Assembly: GCA_963971225.1 (NCBI GenBank)
Contig: OZ020269.1
Location: 101,368,905-101,432,904 of the forward strand
DNA length: 64,000 bases
From: Melieria omissa
Taxonomy: Eukaryota > Arthropoda > Insecta > Diptera > Ulidiidae
Direction: 5' to 3'
Positions within the stretch are counted from its first letter, which is position 1. The number at the start of each line of letters is the position of its first letter. Both the position numbers and the translations under genes were made by a program. This document shows, one piece after another, positions 1-11,537 of the stretch. The notes under the pieces were generated by a model. It was given only the letters and a program-made list of their open reading frames with translations. It was not told the origin of the DNA and searched no databases.

Positions 1-619
1 TATTTACTATTTACACTTCTGGTGTAAAGTGTAAACAGGATTTACAAGCAATGAGTGGCGAATTTTTGAAAACAAATTTAAAAAAAAAAAATTTTACATC
101 GGAACTGGATTCAATTTTCATTCCACTGCTGAGGATTTTTTGATTAATTGTTTTAAAATTTTATATTTTTTTATAATTTTGAAATCGAATTTTTTTAAAA
201 TGTAATATTTTTTGTTTAATTTTCAAATCCAATTTTTTTTTTTGTTCTTGAAAGTTAGATTCAAAAAATATTTGAGGTACTAATAAGTTGGGAAGGTTTT
301 AGAACGTTTTAGCGTTGGTAGTGTTAAATCATATGGAATCATCTTTTGTTTGCATGTTGAAGCGCCATCATTTGTTTCTAAAAGTTTGTATATGTAATTT
401 CCCTGAATTGTACACAAAAGACTTTCTTTGTGTTCTAACCATGTTAAAATTTTGTGTCAAGGAAACAAAATTTAGATTTCCCTAAATTCCCAACCTTCAA
501 AGACCCTCAATCTCTTTGTACGAAAAAACTTGGCCACAGGTTGCAAACGTTGTCTGGAAAACTTTCATTAGGATGCCCTCCACCCCACTCACCGTACCAG
601 ACATTGATCCCTCCGACTG
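1..619. other. AT-rich unique sequence, nothing recognised
   Basis: AT-rich, homopolymer-rich sequence with long T and A runs. I see no conserved open frame, RNA gene or transposon end here. Confidence 0.5.
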
Positions 620-1725
620 ATACTTCATCCATCAACAGTTGAAAGAAATAATGTGTAGGTTCCAGACTTTCCACTTCTTGAGATTGGCAAAGATCTCAAG
701 TGACTTTAGCTATCAAAGCTTGAAAGAAATGTGATCCAAAGCTAATTTATCCATCAATATGAATTTATTCTTCAACAGTTGAAAGAAATAATATGGGGTT
801 TTAAGCTTTGCGACTCTTTGAGATTGACAAAGATCTTAAGTGACTTCATCCATCAACATTAAAAAAAAAAAATATGATCCAAAGTTTCTTTAGCCATCAA
901 CAGTTAAAAGAAATAATTTGTAGATTCTAGGCCACTTTTTGGGATTGAAAAAGATCCCAAGTGAGTTTATCCATCAAAAATTGAAAGAAATATGATCCAA
1001 AGTTTCTTTATCCATGAATAGTTGAAAGAAAGAATATATGGTTCTAGGCTTTTCGACTCTTTGAGATTGAAAAAGTTCCTCAGTGACTTCATCTACCAAA
1101 AGTTGAAAGAAATATGAACAAAAGTTTCTTTATCCATCAACAGTTGGAAGAAATAATGTTTGGTTTTAGGCTTTGCGACTCTATGAGATTGACAAAGGTG
1201 ACTTAACCATCAACAGTTGAAAGAAATATGGTCCAAAGATTCTTTATCAACCAAAAGTTGTAAGCAATGTGCTCCAAAGTAACTTTATCCTTCAACATTT
1301 GAAGGAAATTTTATTAAAAGTTTCTTTATAGATCAACAGTTGAAAGAAATAATTTGTAGGCTCCAGGCTCTGCGACTCTTTGGGATTGAAAAAGATCCCA
1401 AGTGACTTCATACATCACAAGTTGAAAGAAATATGATCTTTGAAATTGAAAAAGATTCCAATTGACTGTATCCATCAACAGTTGAAAGAAATAATGTGTA
1501 GGTTCCAGGCTTTGCCACTCATTTGGATTAACAAAATTCCAAGTTTTTTATCTATCAACAGTTAAATGATAAATAATTTGTAGGTTCTAGGCTTTGCGAC
1601 TTTTTGGGTTTTACAAAGACCCCAAGTGACTTTATCGAATGTTGAAAGAAATATTCAGAGTTCCTTTAGCCATCAATAGTTGCAAGAAATAATGTGTAGG
1701 TTCCAGGTTTTGCCTCCCTAAACTT
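620..1725. repeat. Degenerate satellite, about 120-bp unit
   Basis: About nine diverged tandem units. Each carries a core like CATCAACAGTTGAAAGAAAT, then a tract resembling TTTGCGACTCTTTGAGATTG and a short tract like GATCCCAAGTGACTT. Cores recur near 639, 779, 899, 1019, 1139, 1335, 1477, 1556 and 1677, mostly 120 bp apart but with indels. No open frame crosses the array. The divergence between units suggests an old, no longer homogenised array. Confidence 0.75.
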
Positions 1726-3702
1726 ACTGATCGAAAAATTATTATGGTAAGTGGTTGTTTGTAGGTCAATGGGTGTTCCGTAAAGGATCTTTAAAGTGTC
1801 CTCCTATACTTCGCAATGTCTCATTTACGTTACGCACGTTGTTACATTTCTAAATAATAAAAAGGAGTTTATATTAGCTTTGCCGACTCTGCGTATTTAA
1901 AATGTGAATGCTTAGTTCACCTCTAAGCTCTTTCTCCACAATCTACATTCCTGTTTNNNNNNNNNNNNNNNNNNNNNNNNNNNNNNNNNNNNNNNNNNNN
2001 NNNNNNNNNNNNNNNNNNNNNNNNNNNNNNNNNNNNNNNNNNNNNNNNNNNNNNNNNNNNNNNNNNNNNNNNNNNNNNNNNNNNNNNNNNNNNNNNNNNN
2101 NNNNNNNNNNNNNNNNNNNNNNNNNNNNNNNNNNNNNNNNNNNNNNNNNNNNNNNNATCCTGTGCGCTTTATCTCGACTGTCACATATGTAAATAATAGT
2201 GCCGCCTTTTATTGTTCGTTTCCTTTCATACACACACATACACAAAGGGCACAAAAAAATATGTGAACAGAAAGGACAGCAAAGTTGGTAATCAATGGCG
2301 GCACAATGCGCGTCGAAAAAAATCGGAAGCCAATAATTTAAACGGCCGCCCACTGAGTTGGATTTTCATGTTGCTGTTGTTGTTGTTATTATGCGCTGCA
2401 CTATAGTGTTAAGGTATATGACATTGTTGAATAAAGTCTGTATTAACTGGAGGATATAAGAGCCGTATGTAAGATGATATTTGTGAACAGGATTACTACT
2501 ACATGACTTTACTATTTTCGTCGATCAGTTCATCAACTGATCTGCCCAAAAAAATAGAGAAAATTGAACGAAATGTGGCTTAGATCTTACTGGAATTCAA
2601 GATAGAAGAAGATCAGGGCATGCCAGGATATTATCAGGATATTCAATTCACACTAGAAAGACCATTGCTATAATTTTGAGGATTTTTCATTCTTAAATAT
2701 TTTTATTTTCTTCAGTATTTCTATCAACTTTTGCTTCAAAGACTTTTATTTTTTAAACGGGTTTTACGACTAGTTCTACAGTTAGTGTTCTACAATTACA
2801 ATGAGCTAAATCCGATGTGTACTTCTTGAAATATCAGCGAATATAATATGTGGTCCTTGTAGGTATGGAAAACTTGTGGTTTGTCTAGTTTTGAGTTTTG
2901 TGGATTCAAACCTCAATGGGCTGACTGGTGCAAAAACTAACTCGTCACCGCAGAAAACGAATGTCGTATGTTCAATTGAATTCAATAGCACATACGACAA
3001 TTGTTTTCTCAAGCGACAAACTGTTGAGAGATTAAGATTAAGAAAAAACAAAAAATGAAATAAATTTAGTATGGATAATTCTGGATCATCTGGAAGATCA
3101 TCTTGAAGTATTCATTTGGCCATATCTGTTAAAGATCTGTGTGATTAATATACATTTTAGTTTTTAAGATGGTTTATATTTAATTTAAATATAACTCAGA
3201 TAAATTTTGTATTAATTTTATTCAGACTCAACGTAGTTCAAATATTAAAACTAAACTTGTATGGAACTTCTCAACTCTCAACTGAGAAACATGCAGAATC
3301 AACTAGAAGCAAGGACTTTTCTGTTTTCGTTCATCCATTTTTTAATTGGTCGCATAACAGTTCTTAAAAAAATTTTGAAATTTCACCGTAACAGGAAACT
3401 GTCTTCAGCTGATACAGTGTTGCCAGATATCTGAAATGACTTTTTTCTAAATCTTAAAAAATACCGAAATTTCCTGCCAAAAGTTAAAAAAATGTCCTTA
3501 TATTTTGTTGTATAATTTGCGTTATTTTAAAGGAATTAAATTTTGTATTGTTTTAAAATTTTTTTTTTAATTTTTTTTTAAATAAAAATTTATACATATT
3601 TTTTTTAATAAAATATATACATTAAAACAAAATATGTACAAATTTATTCATCTTCAGCTTAGCAACAAAAACTTAGGAAACACAAAACATATAACAAATA
3701 AA
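1726..3702. other. Unique AT-rich sequence around the assembly gap
   Basis: Apart from the gap at 1957-2156 I see no gene or repeat. Short CA runs lie near 2230. Open frames in this stretch are short or run through the unknown bases and show no recognisable motif. Confidence 0.4.
1957..2156. other. Assembly gap (200 N)
   Basis: Exactly 200 unknown bases, a round number that suggests a placeholder rather than a measured length. Open frames spanning it are meaningless. Confidence 0.99.
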
Positions 3703-3793
3703 TTAACCCTTTCAGTCACAATGTCCAATATATTGGACTACAGCCCATACAATTCATACAGAACGAGTTTATTTTCATGTCGGAAAGGGTTAA
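3703..3793. mobile_element. Tiny piggyBac-like MITE candidate (TTAA ends)
   Basis: A 91-bp segment starts TTAACCCTTTC and ends GAAAGGGTTAA, so an 11-bp inverted repeat includes TTAA at both borders. TTAA is the target sequence duplicated by piggyBac elements, whose ends begin CCC. The same terminal motif bounds a larger candidate at 22573-22833. No coding capacity. It is short enough that chance is a real alternative; the second copy is the main support. Confidence 0.45.
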
Positions 3794-4119
3794 ATAAAAA
3801 GTGTGATTTTAGGCAGGATTTCATTGTAACAGAAATAAGTGAGAACGAGATGGAACAAGCTTACATTTTGTAGGCTTAAAAATTTTCAACACAATAGAAT
3901 GCTTTGACTATTAAAATAGTTGACAAAATATGTTTTGGTGCTAGTGTTCCCAATACATCATACTTCCTTATCCAAAAATATCCTAAAAATCTACTAAGGA
4001 TCAGAAAAATCTTCTAACATAATGTATAAATCTCTTAAACTTTCTCCTGAACAATTCTTCATACTCAAAAACTCTCCCAAAAGTCCAAGATTCTCCTAAA
4101 TCTAGAAGGAAATCTCCTG
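3794..4119. other. Short AT-rich spacer
   Basis: Nothing recognised between the TTAA-bounded segment and the next satellite. Confidence 0.4.
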
Positions 4120-5640
4120 ATCTGGCAATACTGAGCTGATGGCAAATCAGAAAATGGAACAGATCACCAGGATCTTTGGGATTGTTAAGATTGTTAGGAT
4201 TGATTGGATCTTCGATTTGGCTTTGTTCCATCGTACATGCTTCGACCAGCTGATATAGATAATAATTCGCATAAAACTTAAGAAATTTTCACCAGGTTGC
4301 GTAAAAATTGTACTGAGCTCCAATAAAGAACTGATCTTTAAATGGATAGAATCAGTAGGATCTTCGAATTGGCTCTGTTGCTATGTGTATCCTTTGACCA
4401 ACTGGTATACAAAATAATTTGCATAAATGTGAACAAATTTAAACCGGATTTTGTATGAGTTTTACTGAGCTCCAACTAAGAACTGATCTTTAAGTTGATG
4501 GGATCCTGATCTATCAATGGATCTTTGATTATACTTTGGTTGATCAGTTGATATTCACAACTCGCATAAAAGTTAAGAAATTTGGACCGGATTTAGTATG
4601 AACTGTACTGAGCTTCAAGTAAGAACTGATCTTGAAATTCATAGGATCATCAGGTTCTCCGATTTGGTTTTGCTCTGTCGTACATTTTTAAACCACTTAC
4701 CAATCAGAGTTCGCATGAAAGTTTAGAAATTGAAACCGGATTTTGTATGAACTGTACTCAGCTTCAACTAAGAACTGATCTTTAATTTGATAGGATCATC
4801 AAGATCTTCGATTTGGCTTTGTTCCTTCGTACATCCTTCGACTTATTGATGTGCAGAACTCACATAAAAGTTAAGAAATAGAAACCAGATTATGTAGGGA
4901 CTGTTCTGAGCTTCAATTAAGAACTGATCTTTAATTTCGTAGGATGATCAGGATCTTCCATTTGGCTTTGTTCCTTCGTACATCCTTCGACTAGTATACG
5001 CAGTAATTCGCATAAAACCGGATTTTAACCGGATTCAGTGTGAATTGTATTGAGATCCAACTATGAATTCATCTTTAAATGAATGGGATCATCAGGATCT
5101 TCGAATTGGCTTTGTTCCTTCGTATATCTTTCCAACTAGTCGAAGTATGTACGATGGATTGGTATGCACAATTTACATAAAAGTTAAGAAAATTTAACCG
5201 GATTGAGTATGAATTGTACTGAGCTTCAACTGAGAACTGATCTTTAAGTTGATAGGATCAACATGATCTTCGATTTGGCTTTGTTCCATCGTACAACCTT
5301 CAATCAGTTGGTATGCAGAACTCGCATAAAAGTGAAGAAATTGAAACCCAATTAAGTAAGAATTGTACTGAGCTCTAACTAAGAACTGATCTTTACATTT
5401 ATGGCATCATCAGGAACTACGATTTGGTTTTGTTCCTTCGTACATCCTTCCAACTGGTCGAAGGATGTACGATGGATTGGTATACACAACTCACATAGAA
5501 GTTCAGAAATTGTAACCAGATTGAAATTTATATTGATAGGATCAACAGGATCTTCGATCCTTCTTACATCCTTTGATGTGTACATCAACTACTAAAAGAA
5601 TTTAAATATCGGAAAAAATTTGGTATAATTTGTGTCAAAA
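4120..5640. repeat. Degenerate satellite, about 148-bp unit
   Basis: About nine to ten tandem units. Each has a core like AACTAAGAACTGATCTTTAA, then GATCTTCGATTTGGCTTTG, CTTCGTACATCCTTCGAC, and later AAAACCGGATTT and GTACTGAGCTTCAACT. The AGAACTGATC core recurs near 4329, 4481, 4623, 4772, 4920, 5235 and 5384, usually 142-152 bp apart. Near 5110-5160 and 5436-5475 a CATCCTTC box faces its inverted copy (CGTACATCCTTC and GAAGGATGTACG), giving a short hairpin inside a unit. Confidence 0.8.
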
Positions 5641-7264
5641 CTTCAACTAACAACAAATTTCAGATTCTTTATGTAGGGTATCAAAAAAACCGTTCAATAG
5701 CGACTGAAATACTATGGCTTGTAATTTTGTATTTTTTGTTGTCACGTTATCCTCGTTTTTTGTACTTTTTTGGTATTTTATGAAATGTCTGTGTGTGCAT
5801 GTGCCAAAGAAGAAGTCAGAGCATTTAGGTTGGCAGCCGCATTGGCCGCGCCTGCTACTTAAATTCGTTTCCTTTTTTCTCACCACAATCCCTCCCCCTT
5901 CCCCTCTACTCAGCACAGTGCTTCCATACCCCTTTTACAATTTGACACTTTTTGCTGTCACCGCCGGCTCGCTCGTTCGCTGCTCATTGTGATTCTTCAT
6001 GCCACAAATACGCACACAAACACACACACACACACAAACCTTCGTACGTACACAATGTGTGTTGGTACCGTTGTGGCCGTTGTTGGTGATTTTCATTTCG
6101 GGCGTTTTAAAAATCCGCTTTACGCTTTTCTGCTCTCGCTCGCATTTGTTTTGGCTGTCACTTTCAACACCAGCCAACACTCGCACCAGCAGCCGCAGCG
6201 CCTTTCGGCAACTTTTCGCACTGATTTTGTGTTCATGTGTGCCTTACACACACACACACACACAGACATGACATATTTTTGTATGTGTGTTGTGCGCATA
6301 TTTTGATATATTTTAATGCTGCCTGCTAATCCTGATTTTTCTGTACTCTTGTTCCCTATTTGGCATTTCTGTTTTGTACTGTTTTTTTTGTTTTGTTGTT
6401 GCTTTGTTTTTTGTTTTTGTTGTCTAGTGTCTGTTCGTTTTGTTGTGCGTTTATTGTTATTGATGCTGTTATCAGTTGCAATTATTTTTTGAATTACATT
6501 CTCATGTGGCGCTTTTGGTCCTTTTTTTTTTGTTTTGTTTTGTTTTGCCTCAACGCGTTTTTTTACTTGGTTGCTTGTCTTTTGTCACGGCTGCTGGTGA
6601 CATTTTTCGCGCGCACTGTTTGCGGTTTCCTGCGAGTATTTTCATTTGGTTCATGTTGTTGTTTGTTTTTGTTTGTATTCACATTGTTGTTGTTGTTTGT
6701 CTTTTATATTTATTCGAACATGTGTAGCATGAAAAAATGTGCGCGTTCAAGTTTTTTCTATACAATATTTTATTTATTTATTTGTTTTGATTTTGCGTTC
6801 GTGTGTGTTGTAGTAGTGGAGAGAGGAAAAAGTTTAACAATTTTGCATTATTTATGTTGTACAATTGTTTGTGTGACACACACATGCATGAAGCAATTAT
6901 TTTATTTGTTGAGTGTTCAAATAAAAATAATTGGAAGCATTCTACAGATTTTCTGTATTTTGTGCATAAAGTTCGAGGAAATATTGTGATAGAGCGATAC
7001 TTTTTGTTACTTGTAGATTGTTCTGACAAAAGTTAGTAACAAATATGAAAATTCGTTTGTTGTGACCATAAACAAACCTTTGTGTATATGAGTGCGCATG
7101 GAAATATATAGAAAAAACTTTGTAAAAAAAATATATAAAATAATAAAAATCTCGGAAAAATATACAAAATAACAAAAACATTACGGCGAAAAGTAACAAA
7201 TAACAACAACAATAGTTATGGTATAATAACTGTAAATGTATGGTATAGTAGCTGTCCATTTCAC
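5641..7264. other. T-rich, TTG/GT-rich noncoding stretch
   Basis: Low-complexity plus-strand T-rich DNA with TTG triplet runs and short CA/GT dinucleotide runs near 6005-6035 and 6246-6265. It yields long open frames rich in Phe, Leu, Cys and Val purely from composition. No recognisable protein motif was found in them. Confidence 0.5.
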
Positions 7265-8490
7265 CTCAACTACGGTCTCACCCCTTGACTGTCAACTAGT
7301 TTAAATAGTTCTGACCAGCCCCACCGCTGGGTGAATCGGGAGCCTAAAGTTTACAGCACTTGACATGAAGTTTACCAGAAGTTTTAGATCTCTTTAGTCG
7401 GTCCATCTCTTTTATAAAGCGAGAAATACCCATCTTCTCACATTCCAGTAGCTCATCTTCTACTAAATATCAAGTTTCCCAGAAACTTTGGAACTCTTGT
7501 GAAACGACTCGAGTATCTCGAGTTCCAATAGCTCATCTTTCGTTAAGCATCAAATTTCCCATAGATACTGAATATCTTTTAGCTAGTCCAAGTATTTTAT
7601 AAAGCGAATAGTGTCCAGCAACTTGAGTTCATCTTCGATTAAATATGAATTTTCCCAAAGACTCTGAATCTCTGGATCCAGTAGCTCATTTTCCATTAAA
7701 CACCAAATTTCCCAAAAATGTGGATCTCTTTTGAACAGTCCATCTCTTTTGTAAAGGAAACAATGTTCAGTAACTCCAGTTCTATTAGCTTATCTTCGAT
7801 TTAACATCTAGTTTCCAGAAAAATGTGATCTCGTTTGGCCGGTTTATATCTTTTTTACAGCAAAGAATGTCCAACAGCTCAAATTCCAGTATTTAATCTT
7901 CCATTACACATCATGTTTCTCAGAGAATATGGATCTCTTTAAGCCAGTCCATTTCGTTTGTTAAGCGAAGAATGTCACGGCTGCGTGACTTCGCGAATAT
8001 TGTCCAGCATCTTGAGTTCCAGTAGCTCATCTACCATTAAACATCAAGTTTCCCAAAGACTCTGGATCCCTTTTAGCTGGTTCGTCGCTTTGTAAAACGA
8101 AGAATTTTCAGCAGTTCGAGTTTCAGTAGCTCATTTTCCATTAAAAATCAGATTTCCCCAAAACTTTTGAGCCCGTTTAGGTGGTTTGTCGCTCATCTTT
8201 CATTAAACATTAATTTTCCCAGAGACTAATGATGTCTTTTGTCCGGTCCATCTCTTCGGCAAAGCCAAGAATGTCCAGCAGCTCAAGTTCCAGTAGCTCA
8301 TCTTCTATTAAACATCAAGTCTTCCTGATATTCTGGATCTCTATTGGTCAGTCCATCTCTTTTTAAAGCGAATGCCCATCTTGAGTTCCAGTACGTCATC
8401 TTCCCTTAAACGTACAGTTTTCCAAAGAATCTGATTGTCTTTTCAGCAAAAAATGTCCAGCAGCCCCAGAGTTCTATTTCAATTAGAGTA
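7265..8490. repeat. 105-bp satellite, array 1
   Basis: About eleven diverged units of roughly 105 bp. Consensus blocks are CCAGTAGCTCATCTTCCATT, AAACATCAAGTTTCCCAGAG, ACTCTGGATCTCTTTTGGCC, AGTCCATCTCTTTTGTAAAG and CGAAGAATGTCCAGCAGCTC. The same family, in the same orientation, forms a second array at 37610-38950. Spacing varies (about 80-130 bp) because of indels, so this array looks older than the second one. Confidence 0.85.
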
Positions 8491-9090
8491 ATCTATTAAA
8501 GCATTTTTTCCAAAGCACATAAGTAAGACTGAAGTGTCCGAAAGTTGGGCATTCACTCATACAACGATTAGCTCTCATCGTCTTCTAAACATGTTGTAAG
8601 TGTCCCCCAACTCGGTTGACGTACTCGCTAACCGGCATCAATTCCTAAGCGAGCTCCACAGCGAGTCTCAAACCACATTTGCTCAGCCTCCGTAGGTAAG
8701 TAGCCCTACTGCATCGGCTTCTTCATCAGTATGCCCGAAGATCCAAACCAGTGCTACCGAATCTTATTTATGAGGTCTTAAACAACCTCTTGGCTCTCAT
8801 AGCAGATCAAAATTTTCTGCCAACCATCTCCATCATAACCATTGAAGCGCTGCTAAGATCGGGCGAACATTTTTGCCAAAAAAAAACTGTATTCAGCTTG
8901 CCAAGTCACAGAGAGATTTTGATGTCGTCAGTTGCTGAAACCCGCCTGGTTTATGAGGAAACCCTGAAATTATGCAATATGCCTTTGAAGTGAATGAAGC
9001 CTTGAAAGTGACTTATCCAAATTTGAACATAAAATTAAACCAAGAACAAAAATTTTGAATTTTTTAAAATTGCGTTGAATTCAACTAATC
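8491..9090. other. Unique sequence with one unrecognised 80-codon frame
   Basis: An 80-codon plus-strand open frame lies at 8751-8993. It is rich in Leu, Ile and Thr and has no motif I recognise. There is no supporting splice or promoter signal, so I do not call it a gene. Confidence 0.35.
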
Positions 9091-9095
9091 GACCT

Positions 9096-9453
9096 GGGGG
9101 GCTACTCTGTAATGCGATGCGAAAGCGAAAGCGATGCGAAAGTGAGTTGCGATGCGAAAGTCAATCGGTACTCTGTATCGCTTTCGCATCATTGAAAAAC
9201 GGCCCTTATTTTGTGTCGAGAGTAAGTTGGCATTACTAGCGTCGAGTGTCATAAAATTCAAACAAAATTAAAAAAAAAGTAAACAATCGCATTTTTTTGA
9301 AACTTAAAATCGAAATACGGAGTGCTACAAATGCGAAAGGGGAAAATCTAAATGCGAAAGTCGAAAATTTTAATGCGATTGTCGGATTTCAGAGTACTAA
9401 GCGTGCGAATGCGATACATTTTATGTTCGCATGGCATTAGAGAGTAGCCCCCC
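9096..9453. mobile_element. MITE with 28-bp terminal inverted repeats
   Basis: The left end reads GGGGGGCTACTCTGTAATGC and the inverted right end GGGGGGCTACTCTCTAATGC; over 28 bp the two ends differ at only two positions. The interior (about 300 bp) is noncoding, and both subterminal zones carry many copies of ATGCGAAAG or its complement CTTTCGCAT, a usual arrangement for transposase-binding sites. The repeat may extend 3 bp outwards (CCT/CCA), which blurs the exact border, and I cannot define a target-site duplication. The superfamily is unknown. Confidence 0.8.
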
Positions 9454-9869
9454 TGGAAATACATTCATTTTTTTAACTAGCACACATAGATTAATGTCAA
9501 AAGTATCTCTAAGCAACACCAGAGTAGACAAAAAGCCTATCGCTGGCAGTTCTTGGCAATGGGGGTGTCATCTGTCGCCTTTTATAGGTTGGTGCCGTTG
9601 CTGATAGGTGGGTGAAGTTGCTATCAGAGAGGTTTTGCCTTTAATGAGCATGGCATCATTTTTGATCCGTACTGGCACTGCTGGAAGTGTTGCGCTTGAA
9701 AGGATACTGAAAATGAGAATTCGTTACATACTGCCTGTCACAACTGATTGAAGTGAGAAATATAGGAACTTGTTACAAGGCAATGAATTGGCATGAGTAA
9801 TGTTGATTGATTAACAATTAGAAGGAAGAAAAACTTGGAAAATTTCGTTGGCCAGTAAGGTGGAAAAGT
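9454..9869. other. Unique spacer
   Basis: Nothing recognised between the MITE and the 72-bp array. Confidence 0.4.
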
Positions 9870-10212
9870 GTAGGGTAATCGAACCTATGGTCTCTAGAAT
9901 GGGAGCCCAGTGCACTGGGAAAAGTGTGGCGGCCAAGTCTTGCACGGGAATCGAACCTACGATCTCTTGAATGGGAGCCCAAGGCACTTGGAAAAGTATG
10001 GCGGCCAACTCTTAAATGGGAATCGAACCTACGATCTTTAAAATGGAAGCTCAGGGCACTTGGAAAAGTGTGGGGCCAAGTGTTAAATGGGAATTAAACC
10101 TACGATCTCTAGAATGGGAACCCAGGGCACTTGGAAAAGTGTGGCGGCCAAGTCTTAAATGGGAATCGAACCTACGATCTCAAGATTAGGAACCCAGGGC
10201 ACTTAGGCAGGG
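9870..10212 (-). repeat. Five tandem 72-bp tRNA-like units
   Basis: Read on the minus strand, each unit contains GTAGGTTCGATTCCC, a match to the tRNA T arm and RNA polymerase III B box (consensus GGTTCGANTCC). About 20 bases upstream is a block like CTGGG-CTCCCAT-TCTAG, which can fold as a 5-bp anticodon-like stem with a 7-base loop having T at the position before and A at the position after a CCC-like triplet. A further 5' hairpin CACTT-TTCC-AAGTG sits where a D arm would be. B-box repeats on the plus strand start at 9876, 9949, 10021, 10092 and 10163 (71-73 bp apart). No canonical A box and no good acceptor stem are visible, so functional tRNA genes are unlikely; tRNA- or SINE-derived tandem DNA fits best. 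Confidence 0.75.
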
Positions 10213-10637
10213 GTACTCAAGATATGGTGTAATATTTTTGGATAAAATGACGAGTACGACTTCACACACTCATTGAAGAACATCTGGAACATCATAGCAA
10301 TAGGCTTTTAAAGTTTATACAGGGTGGCGCAAAAGTTGTCACCCAGTGTTCTTTGGTTCTAATTTGTTAATGTACACCTGTACCTGTTAACCCCACCACT
10401 ACACACCACTGAATATGTAGGAATGTACTGTTTTCAGTTCTTGAAAGAATACACCTTATTGCTTTCTTAACTGGACTCGGCTCGCTTTGAGAGGACTGCT
10501 ACAGTTTAATGCCCATTCCGAACGAATGGTTGGGAGCTTGTCGTACTTAATTTTAATCTCAAACGTTTGGTTTTTCCATTTGCTAGGCGCCGAAGGACAC
10601 ATTGTTTCTATATTTGTTGTTGTTGTTGCTATTTGTT
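10213..10637. other. Unique spacer with a single transposon-end-like motif
   Basis: At 10317-10340 the sequence TATACAGGGTGGCGCAAAAG resembles a mariner-type terminus after a TA, but no matching opposite end was found. Otherwise nothing recognised. Confidence 0.3.
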
Positions 10638-10710
10638 CTAGAGACCCTAAGTTCGATTCCTAGCTGTTGAAACACTCGTCTAGTTCTATCGCTACCCACA
10701 TAAAGCAGAT
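10638..10710 (+). mobile_element. 5'-truncated tRNA-derived SINE (copy 1)
   Basis: Shares with the SINE at 21151 the tract GAGACCCTAxGTTCGATTCC (B-box region), then TGAAACACTCGTC, a TCGCTA block and AAGCAGATGA. The A-box half of the tRNA head is missing. An A-rich run follows at about 10755. A 5'-truncated SINE copy fits; the limits are approximate because the two copies diverge after the AGATGA block. Confidence 0.65.
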
Positions 10711-10957
10711 GAGAATTACAAGCATCGCATAAGTGTGAACGGAAATTTCCAAAGAAAAAAAAACGTTTGGTTTCAGCGTAAAATTTTAGGTCCCTTCACC
10801 ACTCCCATTTTCCCCATTTGTTTGAAATGTGTGTTGTAACATAGGTTGAAAACACAGTGTTGCATAGACAATTCAAGCGGGTGGAATTTTGTGGTATCAC
10901 AATGGGCTTCACAATAGTTCTTTGAGTGTGTTCAATGCAGGGGTTTTCACTATAACC
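10711..10957. other. Unique spacer
   Basis: Nothing recognised other than an A-rich tract. Confidence 0.35.
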
Positions 10958-10959
10958 TA

Positions 10960-11535
10960 CAGGGTAGGCCATTTAAAGTGGAAGGCCATTCTTGTTTTTG
11001 AAAAAAAAGAGGAAAAAAATTGTTTGTTTTTTTGTTTTCATCTCAATATTCATTTATTTTGGTCCAAGGAGAATAAATAAATAACTGACTAAATAAATAA
11101 ATAAATAAATGGCCACCATTAGCTTTGGCCGCAAAATGTGCCCTTTTTTCGGCATTTTCCATCACTTTTGCCAGTGTATCGGCCGATATGGCTCTTATTT
11201 CGCGGCGTATGTTGGCTCTGAGTTGAGCTAGTGTCCTTGGCTTGTTGGTGTATACCTTGGACTTCAAGTAGCCCCATAAAAAAAGTCTGGCGGCGTCAAA
11301 TCGGGTGATCTCGGTGGCCACTCATAATCGCCGTTTGGTTTTCACAATCGAGAAGTTATTTTGAATGTAAAGCTGAACAATTTCAGCACGTTCTTTTGGA
11401 GTGTACTGTTCCATGGTATAAATTGTCTTGGAATGACGCTTCCAACGCGCTATGTCATTAGTCGATCTGACAGCTCTGTCAAAAGTTATAGGGTTACCAG
11501 ATGCTTCCACCTACATGCTTAAATGGCCTACCCTG
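10960..11535 (-). mobile_element. Internally deleted mariner-like element (576 bp)
   Basis: Terminal inverted repeats CAGGGTAGGCCATTTAA and TTAAATGGCCTACCCTG match perfectly over 17 bp, and the element is flanked by TA on both sides (10958-10959 and 11536-11537), the target duplication of Tc1/mariner transposons. Inside are the first 30 or so and the last 70 or so codons of a mariner-type transposase on the minus strand; the centre is missing. A short AAAT tandem run lies near the C-terminal end (about 11085-11110). This is a non-autonomous deletion derivative. Confidence 0.92.
11110..11414 (-). pseudogene. Mariner transposase remnant
   Basis: The N-terminal piece starts MEQYTPKERAEIVQLYI (11414 downwards), typical of the first helix-turn-helix of these transposases, and reaches a stop just after KTKRRL near 11325. 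The C-terminal piece carries PRSPDLTPPDFF followed by LWGYLKSKVYTNKPRTLAQL after a one-base shift in a T run (7 T at about 11278-11284). The Asp of PPDFF is the third catalytic residue position. The first two catalytic residues are lost with the internal deletion, so it cannot be active. Confidence 0.88.
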
Positions 11536-11537
11536 TA

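Noticed and set aside
1908..2353. Open frames crossing the gap
   Set aside because: They run through 200 unknown bases.
6360..6989. 209-codon Phe/Leu/Cys/Val-rich frame
   Set aside because: Entirely explained by T-rich, TTG-rich composition.
10317..10345. CAGGGTGGCGCAAAAG-like transposon end after TA
   Set aside because: No opposite end and no transposase nearby; a lone end cannot be supported.
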